This document shows, in pieces, positions 1 through 7,723 of a stretch of DNA of 64,000 nucleotides. Origin of the DNA: an uncultured Bacilli bacterium (GTDB lineage: Bacteria; Bacillota_I; Bacilli_A; RF39; UBA660); NCBI GenBank assembly GCA_944332705.1, contig CALVKM010000002.1, forward strand, positions 31,149-95,148, given 5' to 3'. A model generated the notes under the pieces. The model was not told the DNA's origin. It made no database searches and saw only the letters and a list, made by a program, of their open reading frames with translations. How positions within the stretch are numbered: the first letter of the stretch is position 1; every line of letters starts with the position of its first letter. The position numbers and the translations under genes were made by a program.

Positions 1-821
1 TAGCAGAAATTCAAAATACTTATTTTAAATATGTTATAATGTCTCTAGATTTAGAAGATTATAATATTTTAAAACATTTAATGACTAAAAAAATAAATAA
101 TGATTATTTATTAGAAAATAGAGTCTTTTTAAATTATCTAATTAGTAAATGTATTTTAATTCAAGAACAAGATCTAATTATACCTAAAGATACTAAGGCT
201 TTAATTAGTAATTTATTAAAGGATAAAGAAGTTATAACTTATATTAAAAAATGGGATCGAATTTATAAATTAGTTGATGGGGTAATTATTGCTTACGGAG
301 TAGTTGATAGAAAATATTTTGATATCATAATTAGTGGTATTCTTGATAAAGAATTAATTATTCCTAAAATGAACTATTATTATAAAAAAGAATATAAAAT
401 AGATAATAAAAAGATTATTAGTACTAAATTATCTAATAAAAAAAGAATTGATAGTTATTTAAAAAATAAAAAATATAAATATTTTACTAACAAAGATTAT
501 TGCTTATTAGGAAGTTCAATATATCATCATAATATTAAAAGTTATAAAAAATTTATTAAAATGTTAAAAAGTAATTATATATTTAGAAATAAAGATATAG
601 AATTTGTTGATAAGTTTATAGTTATTCCATATTTATATAATTCTCTAAATGAAGAAGAAGTTGCTAAAGAGAATCTAGAAGAAACAGTAACTAAATATTT
701 TGAGTTTAAGGGAGATAAATTAAAAACTAAAATGCTTAGTGAAATAATGAAAATAAGAGATGAATTTCCATTATGGGAATATCGGGGATTTAGTAAAATG
801 GAGGAGAAAAATGAAGAATAA
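1..821 (+). CDS. Uncharacterised protein, probably 5'-truncated by the window
   Basis: I do not recognise this protein with confidence. The frame is open from base 3, and the first ATG at 39 has no ribosome binding site, so the true start is probably outside the window; from ATG 39 it is 260 residues. It is Lys/Asn/Ile-rich with no membrane segment. The stretch LVDGVIIAYGVVD (about residues 77-89 from ATG 39) and the C-terminal FPLWEYRGFSKME loosely recall helical proteins associated with SEC-C motifs, but no Cys/His metal cluster is present. It overlaps the next gene by 11 nt, so the two are probably co-transcribed and translationally coupled. Confidence 0.6.
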   Translation, partial: AEIQNTYFKYVIMSLDLEDYNILKHLMTKKINNDYLLENRVFLNYLISKCILIQEQDLIIPKDTKALISNLLKDKEVITYIKKWDRIYKLVDGVIIAYGVVDRKYFDIIISGILDKELIIPKMNYYYKKEYKIDNKKIISTKLSNKKRIDSYLKNKKYKYFTNKDYCLLGSSIYHHNIKSYKKFIKMLKSNYIFRNKDIEFVDKFIVIPYLYNSLNEEEVAKENLEETVTKYFEFKGDKLKTKMLSEIMKIRDEFPLWEYRGFSKMEEKNEE

Positions 822-1179
822 TAGGGGAGCTGTATCAGTTGGTTTAATAGCCCTTTTAGCGGTTTTTACAGTTGGTTATTTTGCATTAGCCAATATGTTT
901 TCTTATGATTTTGATGTGAATTATGAAGAAGATTTGTATGATTTAAAAATTGCTGCAATTGAAAAAAATGCTGTAATATATGCGGAAGGTCATGAAGAAT
1001 TATTTGCAGAAACTAGTGATGTCTATATGACTGTTGAGGAACTTGCCTTAGCAAATGTTATTATTTCTAATTCAGAAGGTGTAGTGGAAGACCCTAGAAA
1101 TAGTGAAGATACCCTAAATGATTTAAGAGTTAAAATTACTAATAAAGATGATGTAATAACTGCTGAGGTTTTAGCGTAA
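811..1179 (+). CDS. Pseudopilin-like single-pass membrane protein
   Basis: The protein has 122 residues. The start at ATG 811 is chosen because GGAGG at 800-804 lies just upstream; a longer frame from 760 has no such site. The N-terminus is short and basic (MKNNRGAVSVGLI), followed by about 20 hydrophobic residues and then an acidic exported domain. The segment YMTVEELALANVI and the phrase EDPRN resemble pseudopilin-like proteins in which a VTVDDL-type motif precedes a DPR/LND element, but the canonical prepilin cleavage motif (G-F-x-x-x-E) is absent. A minor pilin or secreted membrane-tethered protein is the best guess. It sits between an unknown gene and the DUF2779 nuclease, one base from the latter. 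Confidence 0.6.
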   Translation: MKNNRGAVSVGLIALLAVFTVGYFALANMFSYDFDVNYEEDLYDLKIAAIEKNAVIYAEGHEELFAETSDVYMTVEELALANVIISNSEGVVEDPRNSEDTLNDLRVKITNKDDVITAEVLA

Positions 1180-1180
1180 A

Positions 1181-3073
1181 ATGGCAATTACTAAAACTAA
1201 TTTTATCAATTATAGTCGTTGTCCTAGATATGCGGCCTTAGAAGAAATAAAAAGTGAAAAACTGGATGCCGATATTACATATAAAGAATATAAACACGAA
1301 GAAGAAAGCGAACAATTAAAAGAAATATTAGGTAGTATTTTTGAAGATGATACTTATGAAGTTGATTTAACTAATAAGGTCAATAAACAAATGGAAGCCA
1401 TGATGCCTTATTATAAAATGGTCGAAATTGAAGCGGGCCGTATCACTAAAAAATATTTCGGTGGTAAAAGTACCTATGCAGAAGATACCTTTAGCCAAGA
1501 ATCTTTTGAATTTAATAAAAACGGTATAAAATATATTTGTTATGTCGATATTTATAATGAGGTAGATAATGATATAAATATCATTGAAGTAAAAGCAACA
1601 ACATCTAATAAATATGTTAATCTAAAAGCAAATCATAAAAAGGGTGAAAAATATTCCATATTTCATTTTGACAAAGATAAAAATTGTTATTATTTAAAAG
1701 ATGAAATAGAAGGCTATCCGCTTGATAGTGAAATGCCTTTGGATGCTTACCTAAAACAAAAAGAAAAATTATTTGATAGATATAGTTCTGTTGGATCTTA
1801 CATTTTTGACTTAGCCATTCAAAGATTTATTTTAGAAGGTGAATACAAAGAATCACACAATGAAGAAAGATTAAAAAATGTTCACTATTATTTAGCGGTA
1901 CTTAATCACAACTATGTTTTTGATGGTACTTATGAAGGTAAAAAAGCTATTTACAATCCTGATAATGAAGGAAATGAAATAGTAGTATTTTTTGATTTAA
2001 CCAAAGTTACTGAAGAATACCAAAATATTATCAAGCAAACTGAGGCAAGCCTAGAAGAATATCTCTTTAATTTAAATGCGTCTCCATGTCCAATGGGTAA
2101 GTGGTGTGAAAGAAAAAAAGTCAAAGAATGTATTTACCTAGGTCCTGTCTGCGGTAAAATGATTCCCGCTAAAAATTCTTGTTTAAATTACTTAAATAAT
2201 GGTTTTGGTTTTAAAACTTTAGATGGCGAAAGATTAAAAGGTTTAGAACTAATCAATGCCGGATATATTAATATGTTAGATATACCAGAAGAATGGATTA
2301 CGAGTAAAAAACATGAAATTCAAAGAGACTCACTAAGATTTAATAAGCCTTATATTGATACCGAAAAAATAAGAGCAGGTCTAAATGCTCTAGAATATCC
2401 GATATATCACTTGGATTTTGAAACAATGCCTTGTCCAATGCCAAGATTTCGCGGGGAAAAACCTTATATTCAATCGCCATTTGAATTTAGTTTACATATC
2501 GAACATGCTCCAGGTGTATGTGATAAAGAAAAAGATAATTATATCTTTTTAGCTAAAACTTTTGATAATGATGAAAGAGAAGAATTAGTCAAAGCTTTGT
2601 GTAAATATATTAATCCTGATAAAGGCACTTTATTTGCGCAAAATGTTGCTTTTGAAAAAGGCCGTATTAAAGAATTAGCAGCCATATTTCCAGAATATCG
2701 CGAGAAACTCATGAAAATGTATAATCGGGGTTTTGACCTGCTTTGGTTAGTTAATACTAAAACTGAACTTTATGAAGAATTAGGTTTTGATAAAGAAAGG
2801 GCAAGCCTCCCAAATTATTACAACAAAGATTTAAGTGGTTCTTATTCTATCAAAAAAACTTTACCAGTTTTTAGTGATTTATCCTACAAAGACTTGACAG
2901 TTAAAAACGGAACTGAAGCGATTGTTGCTTATGCTAGTTATAATAAAATGACAAAAGAAGAATATGATTTATATTATGAAGCCCTAAGAATTTATTGTCA
3001 GCAAGATACTTGGGCAATGGTTGTAATTTTACAAGCTTTAAGAGAATTATGTCAAATTAGTGTCAAATCTTAA
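1181..3073 (+). CDS. DUF2779 family protein: Cas4/RecB-like nuclease plus RNase H-like domain
   Basis: This 630-residue protein has two parts. The N-terminal part begins with an SRCPRYAALEE motif, like the first Cys motif of Cas4/AddB-type nucleases, and carries an IIEVKATTS element (about residues 133-141) as expected for a PD-(D/E)XK active site. A Cys cluster (CPMGKWCERKKVKEC, then GPVC and NSC, about residues 303-335) could ligate Fe-S. The C-terminal DUF2779 domain starts at YPIYHLDFETMPCPMPRFRG, an RNase H-like fold with an Asp/Glu pair. A nucleic-acid-processing role is inferred from the family; its substrate is unknown. The ATG lies one base after the preceding stop, with GAGG about 12 nt upstream. 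Confidence 0.8.
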   Translation: MAITKTNFINYSRCPRYAALEEIKSEKLDADITYKEYKHEEESEQLKEILGSIFEDDTYEVDLTNKVNKQMEAMMPYYKMVEIEAGRITKKYFGGKSTYAEDTFSQESFEFNKNGIKYICYVDIYNEVDNDINIIEVKATTSNKYVNLKANHKKGEKYSIFHFDKDKNCYYLKDEIEGYPLDSEMPLDAYLKQKEKLFDRYSSVGSYIFDLAIQRFILEGEYKESHNEERLKNVHYYLAVLNHNYVFDGTYEGKKAIYNPDNEGNEIVVFFDLTKVTEEYQNIIKQTEASLEEYLFNLNASPCPMGKWCERKKVKECIYLGPVCGKMIPAKNSCLNYLNNGFGFKTLDGERLKGLELINAGYINMLDIPEEWITSKKHEIQRDSLRFNKPYIDTEKIRAGLNALEYPIYHLDFETMPCPMPRFRGEKPYIQSPFEFSLHIEHAPGVCDKEKDNYIFLAKTFDNDEREELVKALCKYINPDKGTLFAQNVAFEKGRIKELAAIFPEYREKLMKMYNRGFDLLWLVNTKTELYEELGFDKERASLPNYYNKDLSGSYSIKKTLPVFSDLSYKDLTVKNGTEAIVAYASYNKMTKEEYDLYYEALRIYCQQDTWAMVVILQALRELCQISVKS

Positions 3074-3138
3074 ACTTTTTGTTGATTTTACTTTTCAAAG
3101 TGGGTATTATATATATTAAAGAGAGAGGAGTGAGAAAG

Positions 3139-3342
3139 GTGTTATATCCATCAATTGATAAATTACTTAATATCGTTGATTCTAAGTACAAATTAGTACA
3201 TGTTGCATCAATTAGAAGTAAACAAATGTTAGAAACAAAACACTTTCAAATGAAAGAATCTGAGTACAAAAACAAAAGGGAATTAGGTCGTGCCCTAGAA
3301 GAAGTTGAAGCAGGCTTAATAAAAATTGTGGAAGAACATTAA
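3139..3342 (+). CDS. rpoZ: RNA polymerase omega subunit
   Basis: This 67-residue protein matches the small omega subunit that helps assemble and stabilise the beta-prime subunit of RNA polymerase. The family pattern is clear: YPSIDKLLNIVDSKYKLV at the N-terminus, then VASIRSKQM (the conserved ARRA-type element) and KRELGRALEEVEAGLIKI. The start is GTG 3139, placed 8 nt after AGAGGAG (3124-3130); an upstream in-frame GTG at 3130 overlaps the Shine-Dalgarno and is less likely. Genomic neighbours are not the usual gmk/priA, so the locus has been rearranged. Promoter for the following tRNA begins 9 bases after the stop. Confidence 0.93.
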   Translation: MLYPSIDKLLNIVDSKYKLVHVASIRSKQMLETKHFQMKESEYKNKRELGRALEEVEAGLIKIVEEH

Positions 3343-3350
3343 TTTAGCCC

Positions 3351-3379
3351 TTGATTATTTTACCGATATATGGTAAGAT
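3351..3379 (+). promoter_or_regulatory. Promoter of tRNA-Ala
   Basis: A TTGATT -35 (3351-3356) and a TAAGAT -10 (3374-3379) are separated by exactly 17 bp, and the mature tRNA 5' end lies 12 bp after the -10. Confidence 0.75.
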
Positions 3380-3390
3380 ATTCTTGTTCT

Positions 3391-3467
3391 GGGGAATTAG
3401 CTCAGCTGGCTAGAGCACCACGCTTGCACCGTGGGGGTCGCGGGTTCGAATCCCACATTCTCCACCA
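3391..3467 (+). tRNA. tRNA-Ala(UGC)
   Basis: The cloverleaf folds by eye: 7-bp acceptor GGGGAAT/ATTCTCC, D-stem GCTC/GAGC, anticodon stem CCACG/CGTGG with loop CTTGCAC (anticodon TGC), and T-loop TTCGAAT. The CCA is encoded. The acceptor carries G3-U70, the classic alanine identity pair. The T-stem has one C-A mismatch (GCGGG against CCCAC). Confidence 0.95.
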
Positions 3468-3479
3468 GATTGATATTTA

Positions 3480-3506
3480 AGTCCTATCTTTAGGGCTTTT
3501 TATTTT
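3480..3506 (+). terminator. Terminator of tRNA-Ala transcript
   Basis: AGTCCTA (3480-3486), loop TCTT and TAGGGCT (3491-3497) form a 7-bp stem with one G-U pair, followed by TTTTATTTT. Confidence 0.75.
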
Positions 3507-3511
3507 AAAAA

Positions 3512-3545
3512 AAGAACTAAATCATTCTGACTTAGTTCTTTTTCT
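3512..3545. terminator. Bidirectional terminator
   Basis: AAGAACTAA (3512-3520) pairs with TTAGTTCTT (3532-3540). A run of A precedes it and T's follow, so it can act on both strands. The stop codon of the minus-strand gene (3522-3524) lies in its loop. Confidence 0.7.
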
Positions 3546-3983
3546 GGTTCTGCTTTTATATTTTTCTATTTCTTCTTTTACTAAAGATATAGGTATAGTT
3601 TGGGTATTATCTCTTTTAGAAATAATTTCACAAAAAGCACTATTATATAATATATCTTCACTAATATTTAAATAATTAAGTTCATCATTATCTAAAATAT
3701 CAAAGGATTTTTGGAGTATTTCTTCTTTTGATATTTTAGATAATACATTTGGAACAAATATTCTACTAGGAATTATAAGACTAGCACTATCATTAGATTC
3801 AATAACTACTTGTCTTCCTGTAATAAAATCCGTATATAAGTAACCGGATTCATAAGGATAAAGACGCTCTAAAAGTAGTGTTGCATTACTAATTTTTTCT
3901 TTAGTAAAATAGATACTATCCTCATTACTATGTCTTACCCATGCATCCGCATCAATAATTTTTAATTCATAAAATTCATTCAT
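3522..3983 (-). CDS. Uncharacterised protein, 153 aa
   Basis: I do not recognise this gene. It is read on the minus strand from ATG 3983, with GGTGAT a few bases upstream; a GTG at 3992 in the same frame is the alternative. The protein is soluble in appearance, acidic in its middle and basic at its C-terminus (YKSRTRKRTKSE). Its N-terminal half has alternating hydrophobic residues, for example GYLYTDFITGRQVVIES, which suggests a beta-rich fold, and the second half is predicted helical. It is a single-gene unit, convergent with the tRNA-Ala transcript and sharing its bidirectional terminator. Confidence 0.65.
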   Translation of the reverse strand: MNEFYELKIIDADAWVRHSNEDSIYFTKEKISNATLLLERLYPYESGYLYTDFITGRQVVIESNDSASLIIPSRIFVPNVLSKISKEEILQKSFDILDNDELNYLNISEDILYNSAFCEIISKRDNTQTIPISLVKEEIEKYKSRTRKRTKSE

Positions 3984-4054
3984 TTTAATCACCCAATTAA
4001 TTGTACTCTTATTTATTAAATAAGTAAAGAGCAAAAAATTATTTTAAAAAATAA

Positions 4055-4083
4055 TTGACAAGTGTAAAAAATACGCATATAAT
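4055..4083 (+). promoter_or_regulatory. Consensus promoter with operator filling the spacer
   Basis: A perfect TTGACA (4055-4060) and a perfect TATAAT (4078-4083) are 17 bp apart. The spacer is exactly an imperfect inverted repeat, AGTGTA-AAAAA-TACGCA (4061-4077). The same 6-5-6 arrangement, as a perfect repeat, recurs upstream of the next gene at 4808-4824. A repressor bound here would block RNA polymerase. Confidence 0.8.
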
Positions 4084-4105
4084 TATAGTAGGAAGGAGAA
4101 TGATA

Positions 4106-4780
4106 ATGGAAGTTAATAATCCACTATATAAAAGGCAAGGCCTACATGTAATCACTGCCATTTTTACAGTGGATAAGGGAATGGTAAAAGTACTTCTCAT
4201 TAGAAGAAAAAATGAGCCATATAAAAATATGTGGGCTTTAGTTGGGGGAGCACTTTATAACAATGAAACATTACTTGCAGGTGCTAAAAGAGAAATTAAA
4301 GAAAAGGTTGGCATAGAAAATATTGATTTATATACTGCTGGTATTTTTGATAAGGTTGATAGATCTCCAGTAATGCGTATGATAGCTATTGCTTATATTG
4401 GAGTAATTGATCGCTATAGAGTTAAAATCTTAACAAAAACTCTAAAGACTGATGATGCCAAATGGTTTGATATATCGGATATTCCAAAACTTGCATATGA
4501 TCATAATGATATTTTAAACTCTTGTCTTGAAGAACTTAAAAAGAAAATATTAGATACAGATGTCTTAAAATCATTATTTATCAAAGGATTTACTATTCCT
4601 GAGTTGCAAAAAGTATATGAAACAATATTGGAAACCAAATTTGATCGTCGAAATTTTCGCAAAAAGATTCTTAGTTTAGATTTAATCACAGAAACGGATT
4701 TGACGGAAAATTTTGAAGGAAATAAACCCGCTAAAGTATATAAGTTTAAAAATAATAAAAAAGGTAAAAATGTATTTTAA
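4106..4780 (+). CDS. NUDIX domain / winged-helix transcriptional regulator (NrtR-like)
   Basis: This 224-residue protein has an N-terminal NUDIX fold (about residues 10-145) and a C-terminal winged helix that begins FTIPELQKVYETIL and continues FDRRNFRKKIL, the signature of NrtR-type regulators. The NUDIX box is GALYNNETLLAGAKREIKEK plus VGI: the canonical REUxEE reads REIKEK, so one metal-binding Glu is Lys and hydrolysis may be lost. Such proteins sense ADP-ribose-type ligands. The start is ATG 4106, 7 nt after GGAAGGAG; the in-frame ATG at 4100 is too close. An operator-like repeat in its own promoter suggests autoregulation, and the matching site before the HD-CYTH gene suggests that gene is its target. 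Confidence 0.85.
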   Translation: MEVNNPLYKRQGLHVITAIFTVDKGMVKVLLIRRKNEPYKNMWALVGGALYNNETLLAGAKREIKEKVGIENIDLYTAGIFDKVDRSPVMRMIAIAYIGVIDRYRVKILTKTLKTDDAKWFDISDIPKLAYDHNDILNSCLEELKKKILDTDVLKSLFIKGFTIPELQKVYETILETKFDRRNFRKKILSLDLITETDLTENFEGNKPAKVYKFKNNKKGKNVF

Positions 4781-4792
4781 ATATACATTTTT
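4766..4792 (+). terminator. AT-only hairpin at the end of the regulator gene
   Basis: AAAAATGTAT (4766-4775) pairs perfectly with ATACATTTTT (4783-4792); the stop codon lies in the loop. The T-run is part of the stem, so termination may be weak. Confidence 0.5.
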
Positions 4793-4807
4793 AAAAATTG
4801 AATTTAA

Positions 4808-4824
4808 TGCGTAAATGATACGCA
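4808..4824. promoter_or_regulatory. Perfect inverted repeat, candidate operator
   Basis: TGCGTA-AATGA-TACGCA is a perfect 6-5-6 inverted repeat that ends 6 bases before the AGGAGG of the HD-CYTH gene. It has the same geometry and the same right arm (TACGCA) as the repeat in the regulator promoter. Confidence 0.7.
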
Positions 4825-4840
4825 AATATAAGGAGGATAA

Positions 4841-6865
4841 ATGAAAGTAATAAATGATATATGGGGAAAAATTACCATTGATGATAAATATGAAAAAATT
4901 ATTAATACTAAAGAATTTAATGATATGAAACAAAAAAGTCAACTTGGTTTAAATACAAATCCTAATGCAATACACACAAGATATCAACATAGTTTAGGGG
5001 TTTATTATTTAGCTTGTAAATTAATTGAAATATGTAAGAAAAAATTTAATAGTACTTTATCAATTACCAAAGAAGATGAAGAAGCAATTAAATGTATGGT
5101 TCTAGTACATGATATTGGACATGGTTGCTTCTCACATGTATCCGAGCAATTTTTACTGGGGACTCATGAAAATAGAACAATTGAAATATTACTTGATGAA
5201 AATAGTGAAATCCATCAAGTTGTTGTTGAAAATTTTGGGGAAGTTGTTTTACAAAAAATAATAGATTTAATTAAAATGAAAGAAGACATTAAGGGTAATA
5301 ATTATGATAGTAATGATAATAATTTGAGTATGATTTTAGCCAAATTACTATCTGGAGGAATTGATATTGATAGAATAGATTATATATTTAGAGATTCCTT
5401 TTATGTTACTGGTGAAAGAAATGACTTTTCAGCTATTTTAGACAATATAGATTTAGAATATATTGATGATTCTTTAGAAATAGTTTATGATGCCAAAGCT
5501 GAATATTTAATTGCTAATTTCTTTAATAAAAGATTTGAACTATATGATACTATTTATTTTGGAAAAAATACTCGAGTGTTGGAAGCGATTTTTGGCAATT
5601 TCATAAAAGAATTAGGTTTTCAATTTACTTGGAATACAACGGAGGTAGAAATTCAAAACTTATTTAGAGAAAATCTAAATAATCCAGATCCTATAATAAG
5701 TCGTTATGCTAAACTTTTATATAATAGACAAAATGATGAACATTTTATTATTGCGGAAATAAATAATCAAGAAAAATATGAGTATTATTGTGCTGAATTA
5801 TTTTCAAAAGTACCAATATTAGCTAATTATCCGGAATGCTTTTTAGAATCAAATTGTAAATCAAGTATATATAGCGGCAATAAAATATTTATTAGAAAGG
5901 ATGGCTTGATTAAAGATATATCAGAATGTTCTAAAATTCTTAATTCCGAATTAAAAAAAGAAAAATATATTTTAGGAATTGATTTAGATTTATTAAAAAC
6001 TTTATTAAAAAAGGATGGCAGAAGTCCTGAAGAAATAAAAGATATAATTAAAGAAACTTTAAAAGCTACCGCAAATGAAATTGAACAAGAAAAAAAATAC
6101 GTTTTTACAGATGAAGCAAATATCAAACCTACAGAAGGCTTTAAAATAGTTAGAGATGAACTTGGTTTAGGAGAAGCACAATATATCGAAAATGTTGATA
6201 CTTATTATGATTGTGAAGGTATATTAGAGAAATATCGAATTAATGTAAGAAGGAGAGTTAGTAATGGGGATGAAGAATGGACGGTAAAAAGGCCATTAAA
6301 TGATAAAACATCTATTTCTAAGAGAATTGAAAAAAATTTTAAATCTTTAGAAGATGTATTAGCATTTTTGCAAAAAGAATGGAATATTCCAATAAATCAT
6401 TTAGAAGAAACATTAACATTAAAAACTCTAAGAGCTAAATATAATTTAGATTATAATAATGGTTTATTTGAAATAGTGTTTGATAAAACAACTCCTTTTG
6501 TAAATGGAGAAGTATTAAAGCCTAATTATATGATCGAATGTGAACTAAAAAAAGGTAATTCTAGTGGTTTATTTCTAATTAATAGAGTTATTAGTAAATT
6601 AAATTTTATTAAAGAATGTAAGTTTTCTAAAAAGGAAATTGCTATGATGCAAAGTAAACATGAAATGCCTTTGCAAGATGTTCAAGAATATCGGAGACAA
6701 ACTGTGCCTAATTATAGTTATGATTCAGACAGTGATATTAAATTGCAAAAAGACTATTTTGAACAAATGACGAAAATATCGCTAGATATTCCGATACCTG
6801 AAGATAATCCATTTTTTACTGAGCATAAAGACCTAACTAGAAATAGAAGAAAGAAAAAAGAGTAA
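4841..6865 (+). CDS. HD-superfamily phosphohydrolase fused to a CYTH-like domain
   Basis: This 674-residue protein starts with an HD domain: THTRYQHSLGVYYLA supplies the first His, VHDIGHGCFSHV the HD doublet, and GIDIDRIDYIFRDSF the distal Asp. This is the arrangement of dNTPase-like/YdhJ-type HD hydrolases. The C-terminal third (about residues 430-610) looks like a CYTH/triphosphate tunnel domain: YIENVDTYYDCEG, then an alternating basic strand RINVRRRV and EWTVKRPL, and late MIECELKKG. A clear ExExK motif is not visible, so catalysis by this part is uncertain. The ATG follows AGGAGG. A regulator operator precedes it, so its expression probably follows the NUDIX regulator. Confidence 0.8.
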   Translation: MKVINDIWGKITIDDKYEKIINTKEFNDMKQKSQLGLNTNPNAIHTRYQHSLGVYYLACKLIEICKKKFNSTLSITKEDEEAIKCMVLVHDIGHGCFSHVSEQFLLGTHENRTIEILLDENSEIHQVVVENFGEVVLQKIIDLIKMKEDIKGNNYDSNDNNLSMILAKLLSGGIDIDRIDYIFRDSFYVTGERNDFSAILDNIDLEYIDDSLEIVYDAKAEYLIANFFNKRFELYDTIYFGKNTRVLEAIFGNFIKELGFQFTWNTTEVEIQNLFRENLNNPDPIISRYAKLLYNRQNDEHFIIAEINNQEKYEYYCAELFSKVPILANYPECFLESNCKSSIYSGNKIFIRKDGLIKDISECSKILNSELKKEKYILGIDLDLLKTLLKKDGRSPEEIKDIIKETLKATANEIEQEKKYVFTDEANIKPTEGFKIVRDELGLGEAQYIENVDTYYDCEGILEKYRINVRRRVSNGDEEWTVKRPLNDKTSISKRIEKNFKSLEDVLAFLQKEWNIPINHLEETLTLKTLRAKYNLDYNNGLFEIVFDKTTPFVNGEVLKPNYMIECELKKGNSSGLFLINRVISKLNFIKECKFSKKEIAMMQSKHEMPLQDVQEYRRQTVPNYSYDSDSDIKLQKDYFEQMTKISLDIPIPEDNPFFTEHKDLTRNRRKKKE

Positions 6866-6914
6866 ACTCTTTATATTTAACCATTTTTTTGATATAATCT
6901 TTATGTGTGGTAAT

Positions 6915-7634
6915 ATGAATTCAGAAAAAATAGGTAAATTTATTTATGATTTAAGAAAGAAATATAATTTAACTCAAAAAGAGTTAGCGGATAAACTTAA
7001 TGTAACTGCCCAAGCTGTTTCTAAATGGGAAAATGGGCGTGGTGTACCAGATATCGAACTTTTGAAAAAATTAAGTGAAGAATTTGATGTAAGTATTACA
7101 GAATTAATCGAAGGTGAAGAAAAAAATAATGGTAAAAAAATAGCCACTTTTGTAGCTATAGGACTAGTTGTTCTATCAATTTGTACAACTATCTTTGGTC
7201 TTTATGTATCACAAGATCAAGATTCATTCAATTTTTCATCTCTTACATGTAGCAATGATTCTTTTGATATTGAAGGGGTTATTGCTTATAACAATAGTAA
7301 AAAATCTATTTATATTTCGGATATAAATTATTGTGGAGAAGCTGAAGAACCAAAATTTGTAGCTGTAGAATGCATTTTATATGAAAAACATGAAAATGAT
7401 GAATCGAGAATTGCTAAATATGGTAGTTTGAATAAGAAAAATGCTGAAAGTTATAATTTATCTTATTATTTAGATGAAATAAGATTTAATATAAATAATT
7501 TTAGTTTTAATAATTATTCTTGTACTTGTGATAGTGTTTGTGAAAATATTTATATAAGAATTAATGGATTAACTACTGATGATAATGTTATAACTTATGA
7601 TATTCCTCTAGAAGTTTTACCAGATTGTGAGTAG
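6915..7634 (+). CDS. XRE-family regulator with membrane anchor
   Basis: The 239-residue protein begins with a helix-turn-helix domain (about residues 5-60: LTQKELADKLNVTAQAVSKW, then PDIELLKKLSEEFDVSI). A single membrane segment follows (about residues 77-97) and then an outer Asp/Asn/Cys-rich domain with several Cys (SCTCDSVCE). Such proteins are membrane-bound transcription factors whose outer part may sense a signal. The -10 TATAAT lies at 6893-6898, so an ATG at 6903 would precede the transcript start; ATG 6915 is preferred. The gene is monocistronic, followed by its own promoter for the next gene. Confidence 0.75.
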   Translation: MNSEKIGKFIYDLRKKYNLTQKELADKLNVTAQAVSKWENGRGVPDIELLKKLSEEFDVSITELIEGEEKNNGKKIATFVAIGLVVLSICTTIFGLYVSQDQDSFNFSSLTCSNDSFDIEGVIAYNNSKKSIYISDINYCGEAEEPKFVAVECILYEKHENDESRIAKYGSLNKKNAESYNLSYYLDEIRFNINNFSFNNYSCTCDSVCENIYIRINGLTTDDNVITYDIPLEVLPDCE

Positions 7635-7671
7635 GTAAACGGAAAGTTTAGTGAAATAAACTTAATGTTTA

Positions 7672-7699
7672 TTGACAACATTACTAATTTAATGATACT
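7672..7699 (+). promoter_or_regulatory. Promoter of the thioredoxin-like gene
   Basis: TTGACA (7672-7677) and GATACT (7694-7699) are 16 bp apart, with the ribosome binding site GGAGGG at 7710. Confidence 0.6.
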
Positions 7700-7723
7700 C
7701 TTTGTATGTGGAGGGAAAAGTGT

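Noticed and set aside
33..41. TATAAT just before the first ATG read as a promoter
   Set aside because: It overlaps the ATG itself and the reading frame is open to its left, so it is more likely coding sequence of a gene that starts outside the window.
4106..4780. Naming the regulator NrtR with an NAD-biosynthesis regulon
   Set aside because: The domain architecture fits, but no NAD genes lie nearby and the visible operator target is an HD-CYTH gene.
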